Shown piece after piece: positions 10,182 to 22,996 of a DNA stretch of 64,000 nucleotides. Each line of letters starts with the position of its first letter. Positions within the stretch are counted from its first letter, which is position 1. The DNA lies in NCBI GenBank assembly GCA_963971425.1, contig OZ020523.1:13760867-13824866 (forward strand), in the 5' to 3' direction. The notes beneath the pieces are model-generated. The model saw only the letters and a program-made list of their open reading frames with translations. It ran no database searches and was not told where the DNA came from. Source of the DNA: Bryoerythrophyllum caledonicum (lineage: Eukaryota; Streptophyta; Bryopsida; Pottiales; Pottiaceae). The translations under genes were made by a program, and so were the position numbers.

Positions 10182-12708
10182 ATGCCAAAATCAAGGAAGA
10201 CTATCAACGTCCAGAATCCTCCGTCTGGACCAATTTCATTCCATGACATTACATGGGAGCATGTGAGCAGACAAGGATGGGGCAATGCAAGTGCAATCGT
10301 GCATTCATACATCCCTTATGACAGGATTCGAGATTTCATTGAAGGCCAGACTTGTGAGGACGGTTCCTCGCTTGGTTGGAATGTGAAAGAGCGAAAGAAA
10401 GGAGAAGTGAAGAAGAAGCCATACACTACTTCATTTATCGAGCATGTGTGGTACGAATGTGCGTATGGTCCGGAGGATCATAGGAACGATCCACGAATTT
10501 GTAAGTCTCATAAACGTGGATGCATTGCTGAGTTTTGAATCAAGCACTTATAGTTGTATCCAGATGTTGCCGAAGTAGCATATTATCATGTGGATCACAC
10601 ACGAGAAAATGGGGCTCCAACTCATGGTCCTAGCGATCCAGAGTCGGTTGGAAGAAAAATTGCATATCAACCGCGAATGAGTGGCGAAATGAAGGCTTGG
10701 ATTCAAAGGAAATTGAGTGCAGGATTCACATCTCTTCAAATATTTGAAGAGCATCGGCGGAATTGAAATGATCAAAGGAAATTATGTGTGCCTTACAATC
10801 GAGATGACTTCATCAAACTCAAAGATATAGCATACTTGGAGAGACGTCAGAAGATGGGGATTTGGCGTAGAGATCCTTCGGATTTCTCTAGCGTGAAGAT
10901 GTAGACTGAAGCATGTCCCGAAAACGTTTTCATGTGGCATGAACAAGATGATGTGACGGATTTACCTTTCATCTTGGGTATCCAAACCGATTGGCAAAAG
11001 AAGATGATGATGAAATTTGGGCATAAGAGACCAATTTTTATGGATGCAACACATGGTACAAATATCCCTAACTATCTCCTATGGTCTCTACTTGTGTTTG
11101 ATGATTGGAATAACGGAATTCTTGTTGTTTGGGTGCTTTCAAGTCGATCTACAGAAGAGAATTTAACCATGTGGTTAGAACCTTTGCGGCGGCATATCGA
11201 GAGAGATATACCCCACTTCTTACCTTCATGCTTCATGACTGACGATGCTGTGGAAATTCGAAACGCTATTAAGCGTGCTTGGCCGGAAGATGGTGTCTTC
11301 ATTTACTTATGTGCATTCCACATTATCAAAAATTGGAAAAATCATATCCTCCTTAAGGTTCCAAATGTGGAAAACTTACAGGATCTTGTATACAAGGCTC
11401 TTCATTATTTTTTGTACTTAAAGATCGAGTACAAAGAAGAAGAATCAGATTTTTTGGAACGTGCAAAGAAGATTGGTGAAACTCTCTTCCAATATTTATA
11501 TGTCGATAAATTCGAAAAGTATTTCGAAACTCACTACAAACATCAAGGTACTTGACCTCTTCTTGGATCTTGATATTTCCGCATGTACTACATTTTTAAA
11601 TTGTAAACACTACATTTTATTTTATAATGTACTACAATAACAATTTATAGATAACATGTGTTTCTTTTATATTGTTATAGACTTATACCTCATTGGTCAC
11701 CGCCGGCATCATCATTCAAACCAAGATACTCAATCAAGTATTGAAGGCTATCATGGAGCTCTTAAACGGTGGATGTTGGTTGATAATCGAGATAGATGGG
11801 GGAAAAGAATTGATTTTCTTGTATGGCGGTTGACAAATCCGGTTGTCAATCACTACATGCATATGCAAGGGCAAAAGGTGAACGGTTACATTCCCAACAA
11901 ATCCGTGGAAGGGATTGTGGAGAGAGGAATTGCACGAGGCAAGACAATTCCCCTCCACGACATTCTTCCCCCGAAGAAAGGTGATTTGATATGGAAAGTG
12001 AAATCACAATCTTTTCACGACCGTTGGTATGACATTCATGACCCATTTACTTCGTATGCGTGTTGTTCATGTGAATTGAGCATACGGGGTAACTTTTGTA
12101 AGCATCAACTTGTTGTTCTCAAAGTGTCTACTGATTTATCGTGGAAAACTTTGTTAGAATATTTAGGAACTTTTGATGCTTCGGTTCAAGGTGGGCTTGC
12201 AGCTATGTTCACTCACAATGTCCCAAGTCATCCTTTTGAAGATGTTGAAAGTGAAGACGGTGATGACAAAGACGTGGTGGAAGATAATGTCGTACCAGGA
12301 ACGAATGACGTGGAGGGGGATGGCCTTGTACCGGAAGAGGATGATTATGATGTTTTGGATTTCAATGACACTATACCGAATGAGATCATCGGGTCTTGCG
12401 AAGTACAGAATACGGAATCATCCAACGAATGTACTCTAAGTATGGTTAGAGATTTGATAGAGAAGTCAATTTCTGAAGCCACTTCTGGAGGTGAACTCCT
12501 TATGAAGCACTTGCAGTCCATGATGTCTACCGTTGTAAGTGACATCCGCCGAATCCGTACATTACAGGAGAACAATATTTCGCATCCTCAAGCAACTTTT
12601 GAAATTTTATATACAAAAGATGGTAATTCGGTGGCTAGGAAGAAAGATTGGAGGGAACGAATAGCGGGCACCCGGAAGAGGAGAAAGACCAGTACTCCAA
12701 TAGAGTAG
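10182..12708 (+). pseudogene. MULE transposase (mudrA-like), interrupted by four stop codons
   Basis: The frame runs from ATG 10182, just after a splice-acceptor-like CTTACAG, to a GT-AG intron at 11548-11680, and then to the stop at 12706. Domains in order are an N-terminal DNA-binding-like part, the MULE catalytic core and a SWIM zinc finger. The core shows FMDATHG (first Asp), FMTDDAVEI (second Asp), CAFHIIKNW, and SSIEGYHG with the likely catalytic Glu. The finger shows CxC...CxH in a segment ending GNFCKH at about 12090-12110. Stops TGA 10536, TAG 10551, TGA 10764 and TAG 10902 interrupt the same frame with no frameshift. The intron joins in phase (Gly/Asp codon). The family acts in the nucleus on element ends. 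This copy should not make full-length protein. Confidence 0.88.
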
Positions 12709-13085
12709 ATATTGTATAGTTAGTACATTATTTATTTGTTTACCTCAATGGTTTTTCCATAATTTGAGGTTTTTTTACAAGGTTAATAAGGATGTATGCC
12801 TTGGTACTTTTTATATTATTATAGAGTCGTTAACATTGATATTATATATACCATTTACACATAAAAAATGAAACATAAAAAATTTCACAAATGGTATTGA
12901 CATTATACTCAATAATATTGAACATGAACAATGAGTATAAATCTCACATCCATTTATATCACATCATGGTTCACATCAAATCCTTCATCAAAATGGAAAC
13001 ACTATCCAAAACCGTATTCAATACACAAAGAAGAAGACACTCATAAAAAAAAACCAAGCAATAAAAAGCATGAACTCTTATTGGT

Positions 13086-14105
13086 CTACTCTTCTTCTTG
13101 ATCTTCTCCTCCTTCTTCTTCTTCTTCTTCACCTTGTTCTTCTTCATCTTCATCTTCTTCATTATATTCCTCCTCGACATCCAAGCCGCGCTTATCCGCA
13201 TAGACGGAGCATGTTGTTTCAATGCGGTCCATAAAAAGAATGTTCTTCACGTGGAAGACATTCTTCTCGGCCTCCAAGTAGCGTTCAATGAATTTTGTCT
13301 TCCCTTCTTTGTATCTACATTGCAATAATAAATTATGTCAATAACATATTTATACTTAAAAAATAGAATAAACACAACGATTCACTAACATTACAAGTTT
13401 ACAAACTTTATAAGAAATGAAAGTAATTGGACTTACATGGCTTGAACAGATTGTTGACGGTGCCAACGGACCAAGTCTTCCACACACTTAGCTCGAAGCT
13501 TCAAATTCTTCTTCCAATCCTTCTTTTGATTGAAAATGCGGTGAAGATCCTCCAATTGCGCAATGTCCAAGTCGTCCGCGTCACGACCTAACTTCAACTC
13601 CATAACGGCGTTGGCAAAATCGGGATGGCGTGGTAGTGCGTCAAGGCATGCCGCATCCAATTCTCCAACTCCCTTCATTCTTTGCCCCAAGGTGAGTGGC
13701 ATACTTCTTCCCCATTGCTATGGCGATAAAAAGTTTCTCCGACGTAGTACGGTTAACGGTGGCTGCCATCTCCACTTGTGCCCACAACGCCTCCGCCGCC
13801 TTCGTCCACGCTTGGAGTTTTTTCCAAAACTCCTTCCGTTGTCTCTTGAACGGCTTCGTTAAAACTCTTGCATTCATACGGCGAGAGTTGATGTTGCGAA
13901 GTCGTTCAACCTTTCGTGGACGATCAAGTGTTTGGGTCGTGAGCTCCATGTGATGGCGATGACGAAGATGAATATTCAAGTGCCGCCGATTCTTCCACGG
14001 ACCCAAGAAATAACTCTCAACCTTGCAATGCCATGGCTTCTTCGCATGCGGGACTTCCTTGTAGTCCCGATTGAGAACGGCAAGCGGTAAGGCGGATAAC
14101 TCCAT
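13086..14105 (-). pseudogene. Second MULE-borne gene, convergent with the transposase, unrecognised
   Basis: ATG at 14105 follows a splice acceptor (TTCCGCAG), suggesting an upstream leader intron. Exon 1 runs to 13437, a GT-AG intron spans 13436-13315, and exon 2 runs from 13314 to the stop at 13086. The predicted protein is roughly 300 aa: very basic in the middle (many Arg/Lys, HLRHRHHMEL), followed by a segment with DDLDIAQLEDLHRIF, and ending in a long acidic tail of Glu and Asp. A single frameshift at about 13670-13700 separates the two halves of exon 1. I do not recognise the family. The position, convergent with the transposase and next to the other end, mirrors mudrB in maize MuDR, but no similarity to mudrB is claimed. 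Confidence 0.6.
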
Positions 14106-14391
14106 CCTGCGGAATGAAAAACTACATACAAACAAGAACGAAGTAAGAATCTTACACCTTCAAACCTCTCTAAGCCACACAAGGCCTAATCACAAAGTCA
14201 AGAAAAATTAAAGAGATTATCCCAACATACCAATACCGGTCATGATTTTAGAACACACCAAGTACAACACGATGTGATGGAAAAAATGAAACAATATTTA
14301 TTAAGTCCCCAAAAAGAAAGCACCTAATATGTTGCAATAATATCATAACTTAATGAACACCTAACATTTCTAAACAAGGGGGAAAAATATG

Positions 14392-14600
14392 CAATACCCC
14401 TCACATGCAAAAAAGAACACATAAAACGTCACAAGTAACTCTGTGGCAACATTGTAATACCCGTCACGACGTAGAAAATGACACTAAATATGTCACAGCT
14501 ATTGGCTGTGACAAACTCACAATACCCGTCACGACGTAGATAATGACACTAAATATGTCATAGCTAATGGCTGTGACAAACTCGCAATACCCGACACGAC
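14392..14600 (-). repeat. MULE right subterminal repeat array
   Basis: CAATACCCGTCACGACG-type cores at about 14392, 14455, 14519 and 14585 are the complement of the GTGACGGGTATTG core of the left array. The two best units are about 64 bp apart and share GACACTAAATATGTCA and GGCTGTGACAAACTC. Confidence 0.78.
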
Positions 14601-15034
14601 TTAAAAAAAATGTCATTAACTTGGAATCCATCACTACTCACAACAAAATTTATGCACAACATGTCACATCATGCATTGTCGAACAATTTGAAAGCATTTA
14701 CGACTACCTAAATTGGTAGTTAAAAAATAAAAAATCACTACTCTTATAAAATCCTAATATCCAATATTATAATATATTGCAAAATCAAGTCACTTACATT
14801 GCATGCCTCCATCAAGCGCACCTAAAACACTTCCAATCTCCCATTCCAACACCATCACGAGGAAAAATAAATGTAAATATGTCACTACTTCTAAACCCTA
14901 ATCAATCAATGTTGCAATACCAAAGTAATTAAAAAAATTTAAACATGGTATAATCTTAGGAATGACCTCTTTGATGGTGCTGAACCGCAGTAGTTGACAT
15001 GAAACCGACGAACAAGAGGCGCAGAGAGGTGCAG

Positions 15035-15341
15035 CGCAGAACAGGTGCGCACAGAACAGGTGTGCAGATAGGGACAAGCGTAGACAGGCGCACACGCGGC
15101 CATGGGGGGCAGCGCGCGGTGATGGGGGGCGGCGAGCAGTGATGAGCACGGGGGTACGAGGAGAGCCACGGTGTTGCGGCGCAGGTACGCAGTACCGCAC
15201 GGGTATTGTACTGCCGGGACAGGGCGGGGCTGGCTGGGTCTGGGTGAGGATCGGCCTGGGCTGTGCGGCGGATGAAGGTCTGTCAGGGGAGCTGGCCCCT
15301 TCATCCCGCGGGGGGAACGAGAGGGTCAGTTCGCCTTGGGC
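15035..15341 (-). repeat. MULE right terminal inverted repeat
   Basis: This is the complement of the left arm, ending TTCGCCTTGGGC next to the 9-bp duplication at 15342-15350. Similarity to the left arm fades toward 15035, where an ACAGGTGYGCA phrase is duplicated. Confidence 0.87.
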
Positions 15342-15599
15342 TTAACAAATGGGCATATTCTTCATATTGTCCCATTGCTCTTGCAGATTTACATTGCCAG
15401 AGCTGTAGAGAAAGTGAAGCCATATTAACTCCTAAATGACAAAAGTCGTGAGGTGGGCTTTCGCAAATGTTGGGCATGTCACTCCCATGGTTGCATTTTA
15501 TATTTACAGTTTGAAATTATTTTACAAAGATGCAAGATGAGAAGAGGTACACGGGAGTACATTTTAAAATCTCATTGGACCAATGGGAAAAAATTATGC

Positions 15600-16751
15600 C
15601 TTTGTAAAGAAAAAATTCTCGAGAGCTTTACGTTGGGCAACTCCAAAAACTTTTGCTAGGACACTCTATTAGATGTGAGATTTTCCATTCTAGCCAAGTA
15701 ATATTATCTTCTTTCATATTGTCAAAGAATAATATTTCTTTAAGTGGAAAATATTGTACTAACCCAAGTCAAACATTTTCACACATTGTCACACGTTGTC
15801 GGATACGGTACTGAAAACACTTCCTCTTTTCCACATTAAATATGGAGTCTATCTTTTCATTTTTTTCCACAATAATATGTGGTGTAAACTTTCTTATTGA
15901 CCATTTGGATTATCATTCCAAAACATATAAATCTCACAAAAGAATAAAATGTCGCATGGCAATTATTGAATCTCCACTCCTTGTACAGTTCTTTTGAATA
16001 TGCTGAAAAGACCTGATTCAGGATATGTTAAAAGAAACCGGAGAAATAAAGAAGCCCAAGGGCCACGAGCAAACAGGCAAAGAGCCGAGACACAACGAAT
16101 GACGTAGGCAAAGGCGAGAGCAATGAAAACTGGCAGGGGAAGAATTGTTTAAAATATGCTACATCTCTTTTCTACTTCTACAAATTGGTGTACATGGGAC
16201 TAGTATCACTGTATCATGCTTTAAAACATGATGGTAATGAATTTTTCCGCATTTGATTTTTTGAACTTAAAAAAGAAGCATGAACCTTAGATTTGACCAT
16301 TTGAATTATTAATTCACATGAAAATGAATTTTTGAAGATTTGAAATGTAAATTGGTGACTTCTTGAACTTTCATCATTGCTTAATTTATTTGAAAATGCT
16401 TCACTTTTTTGATACCTCTAAAAATTAGTGTCCAAGGAACGTACATCACACACATTGTAATGATATCAAATTTGGAACTTCTATAATGCAAAACTTTGAC
16501 ATCAAGTGAAGTAAAAGTCTCGAGATTCTTTAAACACGGGGAAGAAGAAAAAAAAATGGTCACTTTAATGGCTATGATGTTTTGATATGTGCGGTCAAAG
16601 TTTATGAAAATTTATGAGCATGTCAGTAGTATAGATTAAGATCTTACAGTTGGAGATAGAAACGATGACCATACTTCTATATTACTCTTAGCACTAGAAT
16701 GAGCAAGTTTTGAAGTGATTTTGGTATAACATAGTTGGGGTCTTTTAGGGG
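15600..16751 (+). mobile_element. Partial TTAA-flanked non-coding element (piggyBac-like family)
   Basis: The right end reads TTTTAGGGGTTAA (TTAA at 16752-16755), and the body shares TCCAAAAACTTTTG, GGACACTCTATT and ACACATTGTCACACG blocks with the intact copy at 42310-43254. A foreign stretch interrupts it at about 16006-16150. The left end was not found, so it is truncated or diverged. No coding capacity. Confidence 0.6.
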
Positions 16752-16842
16752 TTAAATTTAATCTAAAACTTCAATCACTCTAAGCTAAAAATTAAGATTT
16801 GCCTTCAATATATAAAAAAGTTCCAAAACAACATACACTTGT

Positions 16843-16900
16843 AACACGCAATTAAGCAATTATGCACTTGGCCATTTAAAAGTGCACTTGGGTACAACGG
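16843..16900 (+). repeat. Left inverted end of the 13.2-kb element
   Basis: There are 32 identical bases to the complement of the right end, then a similar GTGCACTTGG block. That block occurs twice here (TGCACTTGGCC and GTGCACTTGGG), possibly as subterminal binding sites. Confidence 0.72.
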
Positions 16901-17415
16901 CGGCCATTGCGAACAAAAGTGGCAAAACTGTAAAAAAAAAAAAAACAAAGAAAAAAAAAGATTTCCAAAGAAAAAAAATTGAGCTTCTACAACAATATTA
17001 CGTACAATCATGGTTGTTAATATTGGAAGAAATTTTTTGGCATTTTCAACTAATTTGTGGTGGCCCCTCGTTAATATTAGATAAATGTGTATTTAATATA
17101 GTTTCACAATATTTCAAAGATAGATTTAAAAGATTGTAGTATACAAACAGGCGTAATCACAGAAAAACATACTTTATGCAAGGGTTGGCAGTTGATTAAA
17201 AGATATTCAACGTAGTATATAATGCATACAATGGTGGAAACTAAATATAGATTCTTCTACAAATGGACTTAGCACCAATAGTAAAATTACCTTTACTCTA
17301 TAGGATTAATGACATAACGTCTTACATCACCCTTAGAATATACTACTCTTACACATACAATATATATATATATATTAATATACATAACTAGTATACTCTC
17401 ATAAAGACATACTAT

Positions 17416-20400
17416 CTACTCCACAGAATTTAGGGCTGCTTGCAAACGGTCGTCATCGATAGCTTCGGTTTGCATTGCAATATATTGTAGGATGTGAGTC
17501 TTTGCCGATTGAAGAATGCGAATCCTGCTTTCAACTTGCACTCCAAATACATTGCGCTTTCTGCACCCGCTGGCCTTAGACATGGTTCTTTTAGGTGTGA
17601 CTACCCATGAAAAAATGCATGCATCTTTCTCTACCCAACTATGGCTCTCTCCAGATGGCTCCCAAAATGAATCCATGCAATTTGCATACCGTTGTGCAGA
17701 AGACCCATGTCCATCAGCAACCCCCCTTTGGATGATGGGCCAATACCAACAAACCTTAATCTTAAGTCTCCATCGGTTTTTTCCTTCCTCAATCACTTTC
17801 CCCACATAGAATGTTACACCGCCTTCTATCTCTACTCGATCAACACTCAAGGCTACAAACTGTCCACAACGGATATCAGATTGTGGATTAAATGGTGGAA
17901 ATGGGTCGTGATTACCTTCATACATTGCTCATTCTTCGGTGCGTTCCTCAACATAGTTGCGCTCTGTATGTTGTGCCCTACGCACTGCTTGATTAGAGGG
18001 TCTTCCTCTACGAGGACCAAAGTATCCTCGAGACTCGGCATTTGGAAGCATGGCCACTACCTGCTCTACGACATTTATCTCGCGATTTTCTTCACTTCCA
18101 CCATCCATTACATCCAAAGATGCGCTCCCTGTAGGTCCGGTATTGGAGAACTCTGAAGGCCAAAACGGTGAGATACGATGCTCATTGCTACGATCTTTGT
18201 ATGAAAATTGAGCTAAATAGAGTTTCAATCTTGCAGCCTCTACTTTTGCCTCACGATTCTTGTCTTCATGCTGCAACCTTTGAATGCACCTTTGTTTACA
18301 TGCAGTGAAGTCATCCAACGCCTTCAATTCCCGTTCGTCCGCTGCAAATACTTCCGCAAACGATCGTCGTTCATCCCTATTTGGCAACGACCTCAAAGTT
18401 TTCGTCCCTACCTCCGGTCCCCATGGATCCTTGCAATAATGCTTGTGTTGTACTCGAACCTCATGAGTCTCTTGTCGATTGTCCATATAGAATCGCATGT
18501 GGTGCGGAAATGTTATGCCCACCAATGAATCCTGACCTGTGAGTAAGTGAGGAGTTATGAATCATTTCCAATCCCATACATTCTCTAGCACCCGGGCGCT
18601 AACAAATGCCTCCGTAGGAAATATTCCTCGTTCTATAAGACTAATCATTTCCTTCAACGAGTCCATGTCCGACTTCTTCAACGTATTTGATATACAACTG
18701 AAGAATTGATCAATATCTTCGTGTGTATGGCCCACTATAAGAAAAGATAGTTCCACCTCCTGAAAAAACCCAATCCCACCAATATAGCACATAGAGCAAA
18801 CATGTAAATGTTTTTGTTCTCACGCGTGCAGTTGTCGGCCTGAATTCGCAGTGTTGGTGGCAAAAAGCCCCTCCTCCGCAGCACATCACCAATCACGTAC
18901 AACAATGTACTCACGGCTTGATTGCTATCGTGTTTGTGGTGAGCCCAAAATCACACGTCGCAATATAAACCAATCCCATGTACAAGAGCACCACACAGAT
19001 GGGTCTTCACAAACCGGTGTTCAATGTTCTTCACAGTCTGACGCATCCTCGGTACCATGGTCGTGTTTTGGTCCATGCCATCCACTATGATGCACATGTA
19101 CAACTCAGGGCTAATATAACACGACCTCTTGAATATCCAATAATGCCTACGTTCTTCCATCTGGTTGCGCAGATGCAACATAAACAACTCCTTTATCTTT
19201 ATCCTTGCATCCGCATTGGTGGTTTCCTCCATGGCATATTTATACTCCCAACAATGATAACACTTTGAGAATCTCGAGAATGGAGGTACCTGAACATGGG
19301 GATACTTGATGTGCCACATCCTCCGGAACGAACTCATAGAAATGGTTTCTCCATTACAAATTCTCTTCACCTCCTCGTTCACGTAATTGAAAACATCAAA
19401 TTTTGTTGTATTCATAGGAAGGAGAATGAGAGGCACCACTTCGTTGTCACTCTTACGGCGAATACAACGATGAGGTTGAGGACAACTAGCTTCATCGACA
19501 TACGATTTAAAGCAAGCCTCTGCTGCAGACATTTTAGTACTCTCTCTCATCGGATCTGAAAGGGTATTGCCGTGAATCGATGTCACTCTTCCATATATTA
19601 GACAGTCCTTCTTCAATTGCTTAAAGCGCCTCTGTGAATATCCAACCCCAAGAGCGTAGCAAGCATTGCAAACTTCTTTCCCATCTAACTTTGTTACAAA
19701 CTTGTCTGGACGAGTTCCTTCCGTCCTTGTATAAAAAGAAACCACCATCTATTTCATCCACGTACTTCGAACTGAAAACTCACTACCCCACGCATTGTAT
19801 CGCATGTCCAATAGATACCTTGCTGGAACGTCCCTCAAACAATTGCGCTTGCATCCTCCTTGTGCCATTGCAATTTGCACGCTTCTAAGCCATACCTTAG
19901 ATGGTGCAACTTCTGTCAATGATGGCTCCTTTGAATCTCTCCTTCTCCTATTTTGCATAGAATATGGACGACGTGGTGGTCTAACACAAGCAAATCCATC
20001 TACATGGGGTAAATCTTGGATATTTGAAGGAGTAGATTGGGAAAACGGCGAATTTTCATCTATAGCGTTTGAAGCATGACTACTGCGTCGAGACCTCTGG
20101 TTGGATCCTAGTGTGTTGATGAACTCAGGAAAATCAAATTCTGGGGCCATCACTTCTGCAGGCGCTATCTGTGATCCAATGTCACCATGGACACCTGTGA
20201 TATCAGGTTCTACAGCCACTACACGTAGCAAATATCGATGCCAACGAATAATCAAGCCCACACACATGCCAAGCCGTTCTCCTACAATCTCTCCGGTCCA
20301 ATGCAATGCATCATCTACCCTAGTGATACGCACCGCCACCTCGAATGGAAACAACTTCGATCCATTCAATTCCATGCCACTTTTGAATGCATGCTCCCTG

Positions 20401-20645
20401 GTTGCTAAACCCACCACATCTCCTCTTTCTGAAAGCAATTCTACTGCCCTTTCCAATTTAGAAGTCATGATCCCAACAGATCTCTGTTGAATTTGCCTTG
20501 GACGTACTACTCGTACTAATCGGGCCTCCACAGAGCTATTAGCAGGCATATTGTCCCTTTGGATGTGTGGCCGTATCAAAGGAGTCTGAATCGTGCGGCT
20601 CTCCATTATCACTATTGATAAAATAGGAACATTATGGCTGCACAT
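17416..20645 (-). pseudogene. DUF7869-like transposase relic
   Basis: The frame starts at ATG 20645 and runs almost to 17416. It encodes an N-terminal region with a Cys-rich CKRNCLRDVPARYLL motif, then an RNase-H-like core: IIVDGMDQNTT (first Asp), IQADNCTRENKN (second Asp), and IVGHTHEDIDQFFS (third acidic cluster). These motifs are what I know from DUF7869 proteins, considered transposase-like. TAG at 19749, TGA at 18951, TGA at 18562 and TGA at 17929 interrupt one frame, and a single frameshift lies near 18775-18790. The C-terminal part contains coiled-coil-like Lys/Glu-rich sequence. It is adjacent to, and reads toward, the left end of the 13.2-kb element, as expected for its transposase. 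The DUF assignment is from memory of the motif pattern. Confidence 0.75.
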
Positions 20646-20828
20646 TACTCAAAATACATGTACTAATTGTTAACCTTCAAAGCACCATTCATCTGATAAA
20701 AGGTATGTTTCTAAACACATATTTTTTGTTCAAATTATGATGATGATATTGAACGTTTTGATCAAACTGCTTTGAAATGAGAAAATTAAGAATTTTTAGA
20801 ACATGAACTCCTTGCACGGAGTCTTTAA

Positions 20829-21759
20829 CCCTGAAGGTACAATGTTAGTGTTACACCAAAAACACTTCTAAATTGTTGGATTCCAATGCAACGAACAAAA
20901 AAGGAAACAAAAACTTTTATTTCTAGTTTTGACCGTAGGTTCTCAATGACGATTTATTAATTAATAATTAAACATTCATGAACTTTGACCGCACGGATTG
21001 AAAGATTATAGTGTTTGAAGTGAATTTTATGGTTCATTTACTTCCCTGCGTGTAGTGGATCAGCAGACTTTGACTTCACTTCGTGTCAATTTTTTTTTAC
21101 AGAAGGTCTAAATCCTTAACCATCTTGTTAAGCATGATGTTAGTTCCTTGTTCACCAATTTTTAGAGGGAGAAAAAAGGTGTACCATATTCAAAACAACT
21201 GTGCAAAGAGTGGAAGTTCGGAATTTCTTAATTCACACTGTAATTTTTTGTGAACTTAATATGTTTCAGATTGGTAATCAAAATGGTCAATAAGAAGGTT
21301 TACATCACATATTGTTGTGGAAAAAAAGAAGTGAAAAAAAATATCTAGGTTTTATTTGGAAAACAAGAAGTTTTTTTGGTACCTTGCCCATCACTGACTG
21401 ACAATGTCTGAAAATGTTTGATTTGGGTTGGTATGCTATTTTTCAATAAAGACAAGAACTTATTTTGACAACATCAAGGGAAATAATTTTACTTTAGAGT
21501 ACAAAAAATCTCACAATCAACAGAGTGTCCTAGCAAAAGTTTTTGGAGGTGCCCAACTTGCTTGCTCTCCCCATATGAAATTTAAAACCCTATAACTTTT
21601 TGATCAAATGTCCAATTTAGGTAAAAATTGTTTTTCCACTAAGGATTTGGTAATGCCTTTCTATAGTAAAATTTTCAAAGAGGAATGTTGGAAATTGACA
21701 CCATAGAAACCTGACCAAACATTCAACAAGCCAATTTTTGACACTTGATCCATTAGGGG
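20829..21759 (-). mobile_element. TTAA-flanked non-coding element, copy inside the large element
   Basis: The left boundary is TTAA at 20825-20828 followed by CCCTGAAGGTACAATG; the right boundary is CACTTGATCCATTAGGGG followed by TTCAA (decayed TTAA). It is about 930 bp, collinear with the copy at 22058-22992 and inverted relative to 42310-43254. No open frame of note. Confidence 0.7.
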
Positions 21760-22057
21760 TTCAATATGCTACACCTCTTTTGCATTCCTAAACATTGGTG
21801 AATAATGGAACTAATCATTCTTCACATGATGATAATGAACCTAGATCATGTGTGATGCAATCTTTCGAATCCAAGTGAACTAAAACGAAGGGAATTCACT
21901 GAACCTAGGGAAGAAAATAAACCATGTTGTCTACTTGCTATTATTGACACCATTGGAACTTGTTACAATCTCTAATTAAATAATGGATTTGTACGTCCAC
22001 ATAAAGGTTATTCTACAAACAACATAGTACAAAAGATCAATCAAGAATCAATCTTAA

Positions 22058-22992
22058 CCCCTAAGGTATCGTGACAGTTTTACACCAAAAACACTTCAAA
22101 CTAAATGGATTCTAGTGCAACGAATAAAGAAGGAAACAAAAACTTTGATTTTTAGTTCTGACCGTAGGATCTCAATAAAGGCTTATTAAATAATACATGT
22201 ACAAAATTTCAAAAACTTTGTCCCCACGGATTAAAAGATTATAGTGTTTGAAGTCAACCAAATGGTTCATTTTCTTCCCTGCGTTTAGTGGATCAATAGA
22301 CGTTGACTTCAGTTGGTGTCAAAAAATTTCACTACAAAAGGTCTAAATCTATTACCATCTTGTTAAGCATGATGTGAGCTCCTTACATTTAATTTTTTAG
22401 AGGTAGAAACCGGGTGTAGCATATTCAAAACAAGTGTGCAAGGAATGGAGGCTTGAAATTTGTTAATTCACAGTTTAATTTCTTTTTAACTTAATATGTT
22501 TTTGATTGACAATCCGAATGGTTAATATGAAGGTTTACATTACATATTGATGTGGAAAAAATAAAAAGTGAAAAATATGTAGATTATTTGGAAAACAAGA
22601 AGTTTTTTTGGTACCTTGCCCGACAATGAGTGCCAATGTGTGAAAATGTTTGACTTCGGTTGGTATGCTATTTTTCACTAAAGAGAAGAATTTTTTTTTG
22701 ACAATATCAAGGGAAATAATATTACTTGCAAGTAATGAAAATCTCACCTTCAATAGAGTGTCCTATCAAAAGTTTTTGGAGGTGCCCGAGGTGCCCGCCC
22801 TCCCCATTTAAAATTCGAAACCCTATAACTTTTTCATCAAATGTCCAATTTAGGTAAAAATTGTTTTCCCACTAAGGTCTTGGTAATGTCTTTTTATTGT
22901 AAAAATTTCAAAGAAGAATGTTGGAAATTGACACCATAGGAACCTACCCGAACTTTCAAAAAGCCCTTTTTGGACACTTGGTACCTTAGGGG
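22058..22992 (-). mobile_element. TTAA-flanked non-coding element (intact ends)
   Basis: It is bounded by TTAA at 22054-22057 and 22993-22996. The ends are CCCCTAAGGTATCGTGACAG and the inverted-type CACTTGGTACCTTAGGGG. At 935 bp it matches the neighbouring copy block by block (ACACCAAAAACACTTC, GACCGTAGGATCTCAAT, ACATTTAATTTTTTAGAGG). TTAA targets and CCC-starting ends fit the piggyBac superfamily, but no transposase is present. Confidence 0.78.
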
Positions 22993-22996
22993 TTAA

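Larger units (their letters stand above)
9024..15341 (+). mobile_element. Complete Mutator-like element (MULE) with 9-bp target duplication
   Basis: This is a 6.3-kb element. The left end GCCCAGGGCGAACTGACCC is mirrored at the right end as GGGTCAGTTCGCCTTGGGC. The direct repeat TTAACAAAT flanks it at 9015-9023 and 15342-15350; a 9-bp duplication is the hallmark of Mutator insertion. Inside are two convergent genes, a decayed transposase on the plus strand (10182-12708) and an unrecognised gene on the minus strand (14105-13086). Arrays of a shared short motif lie just inside each end. The identical duplication and clear ends suggest a fairly recent insertion. In-frame stops in the transposase show it is no longer autonomous unless helped in trans. 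Confidence 0.92.

Noticed and set aside
18770..18792. A 20-base GT-AG intron that would explain the frame change in the DUF7869-like gene
   Set aside because: Far shorter than plant spliceosomal introns, and the skipped bases fit the expected protein when a one-base shift is assumed.
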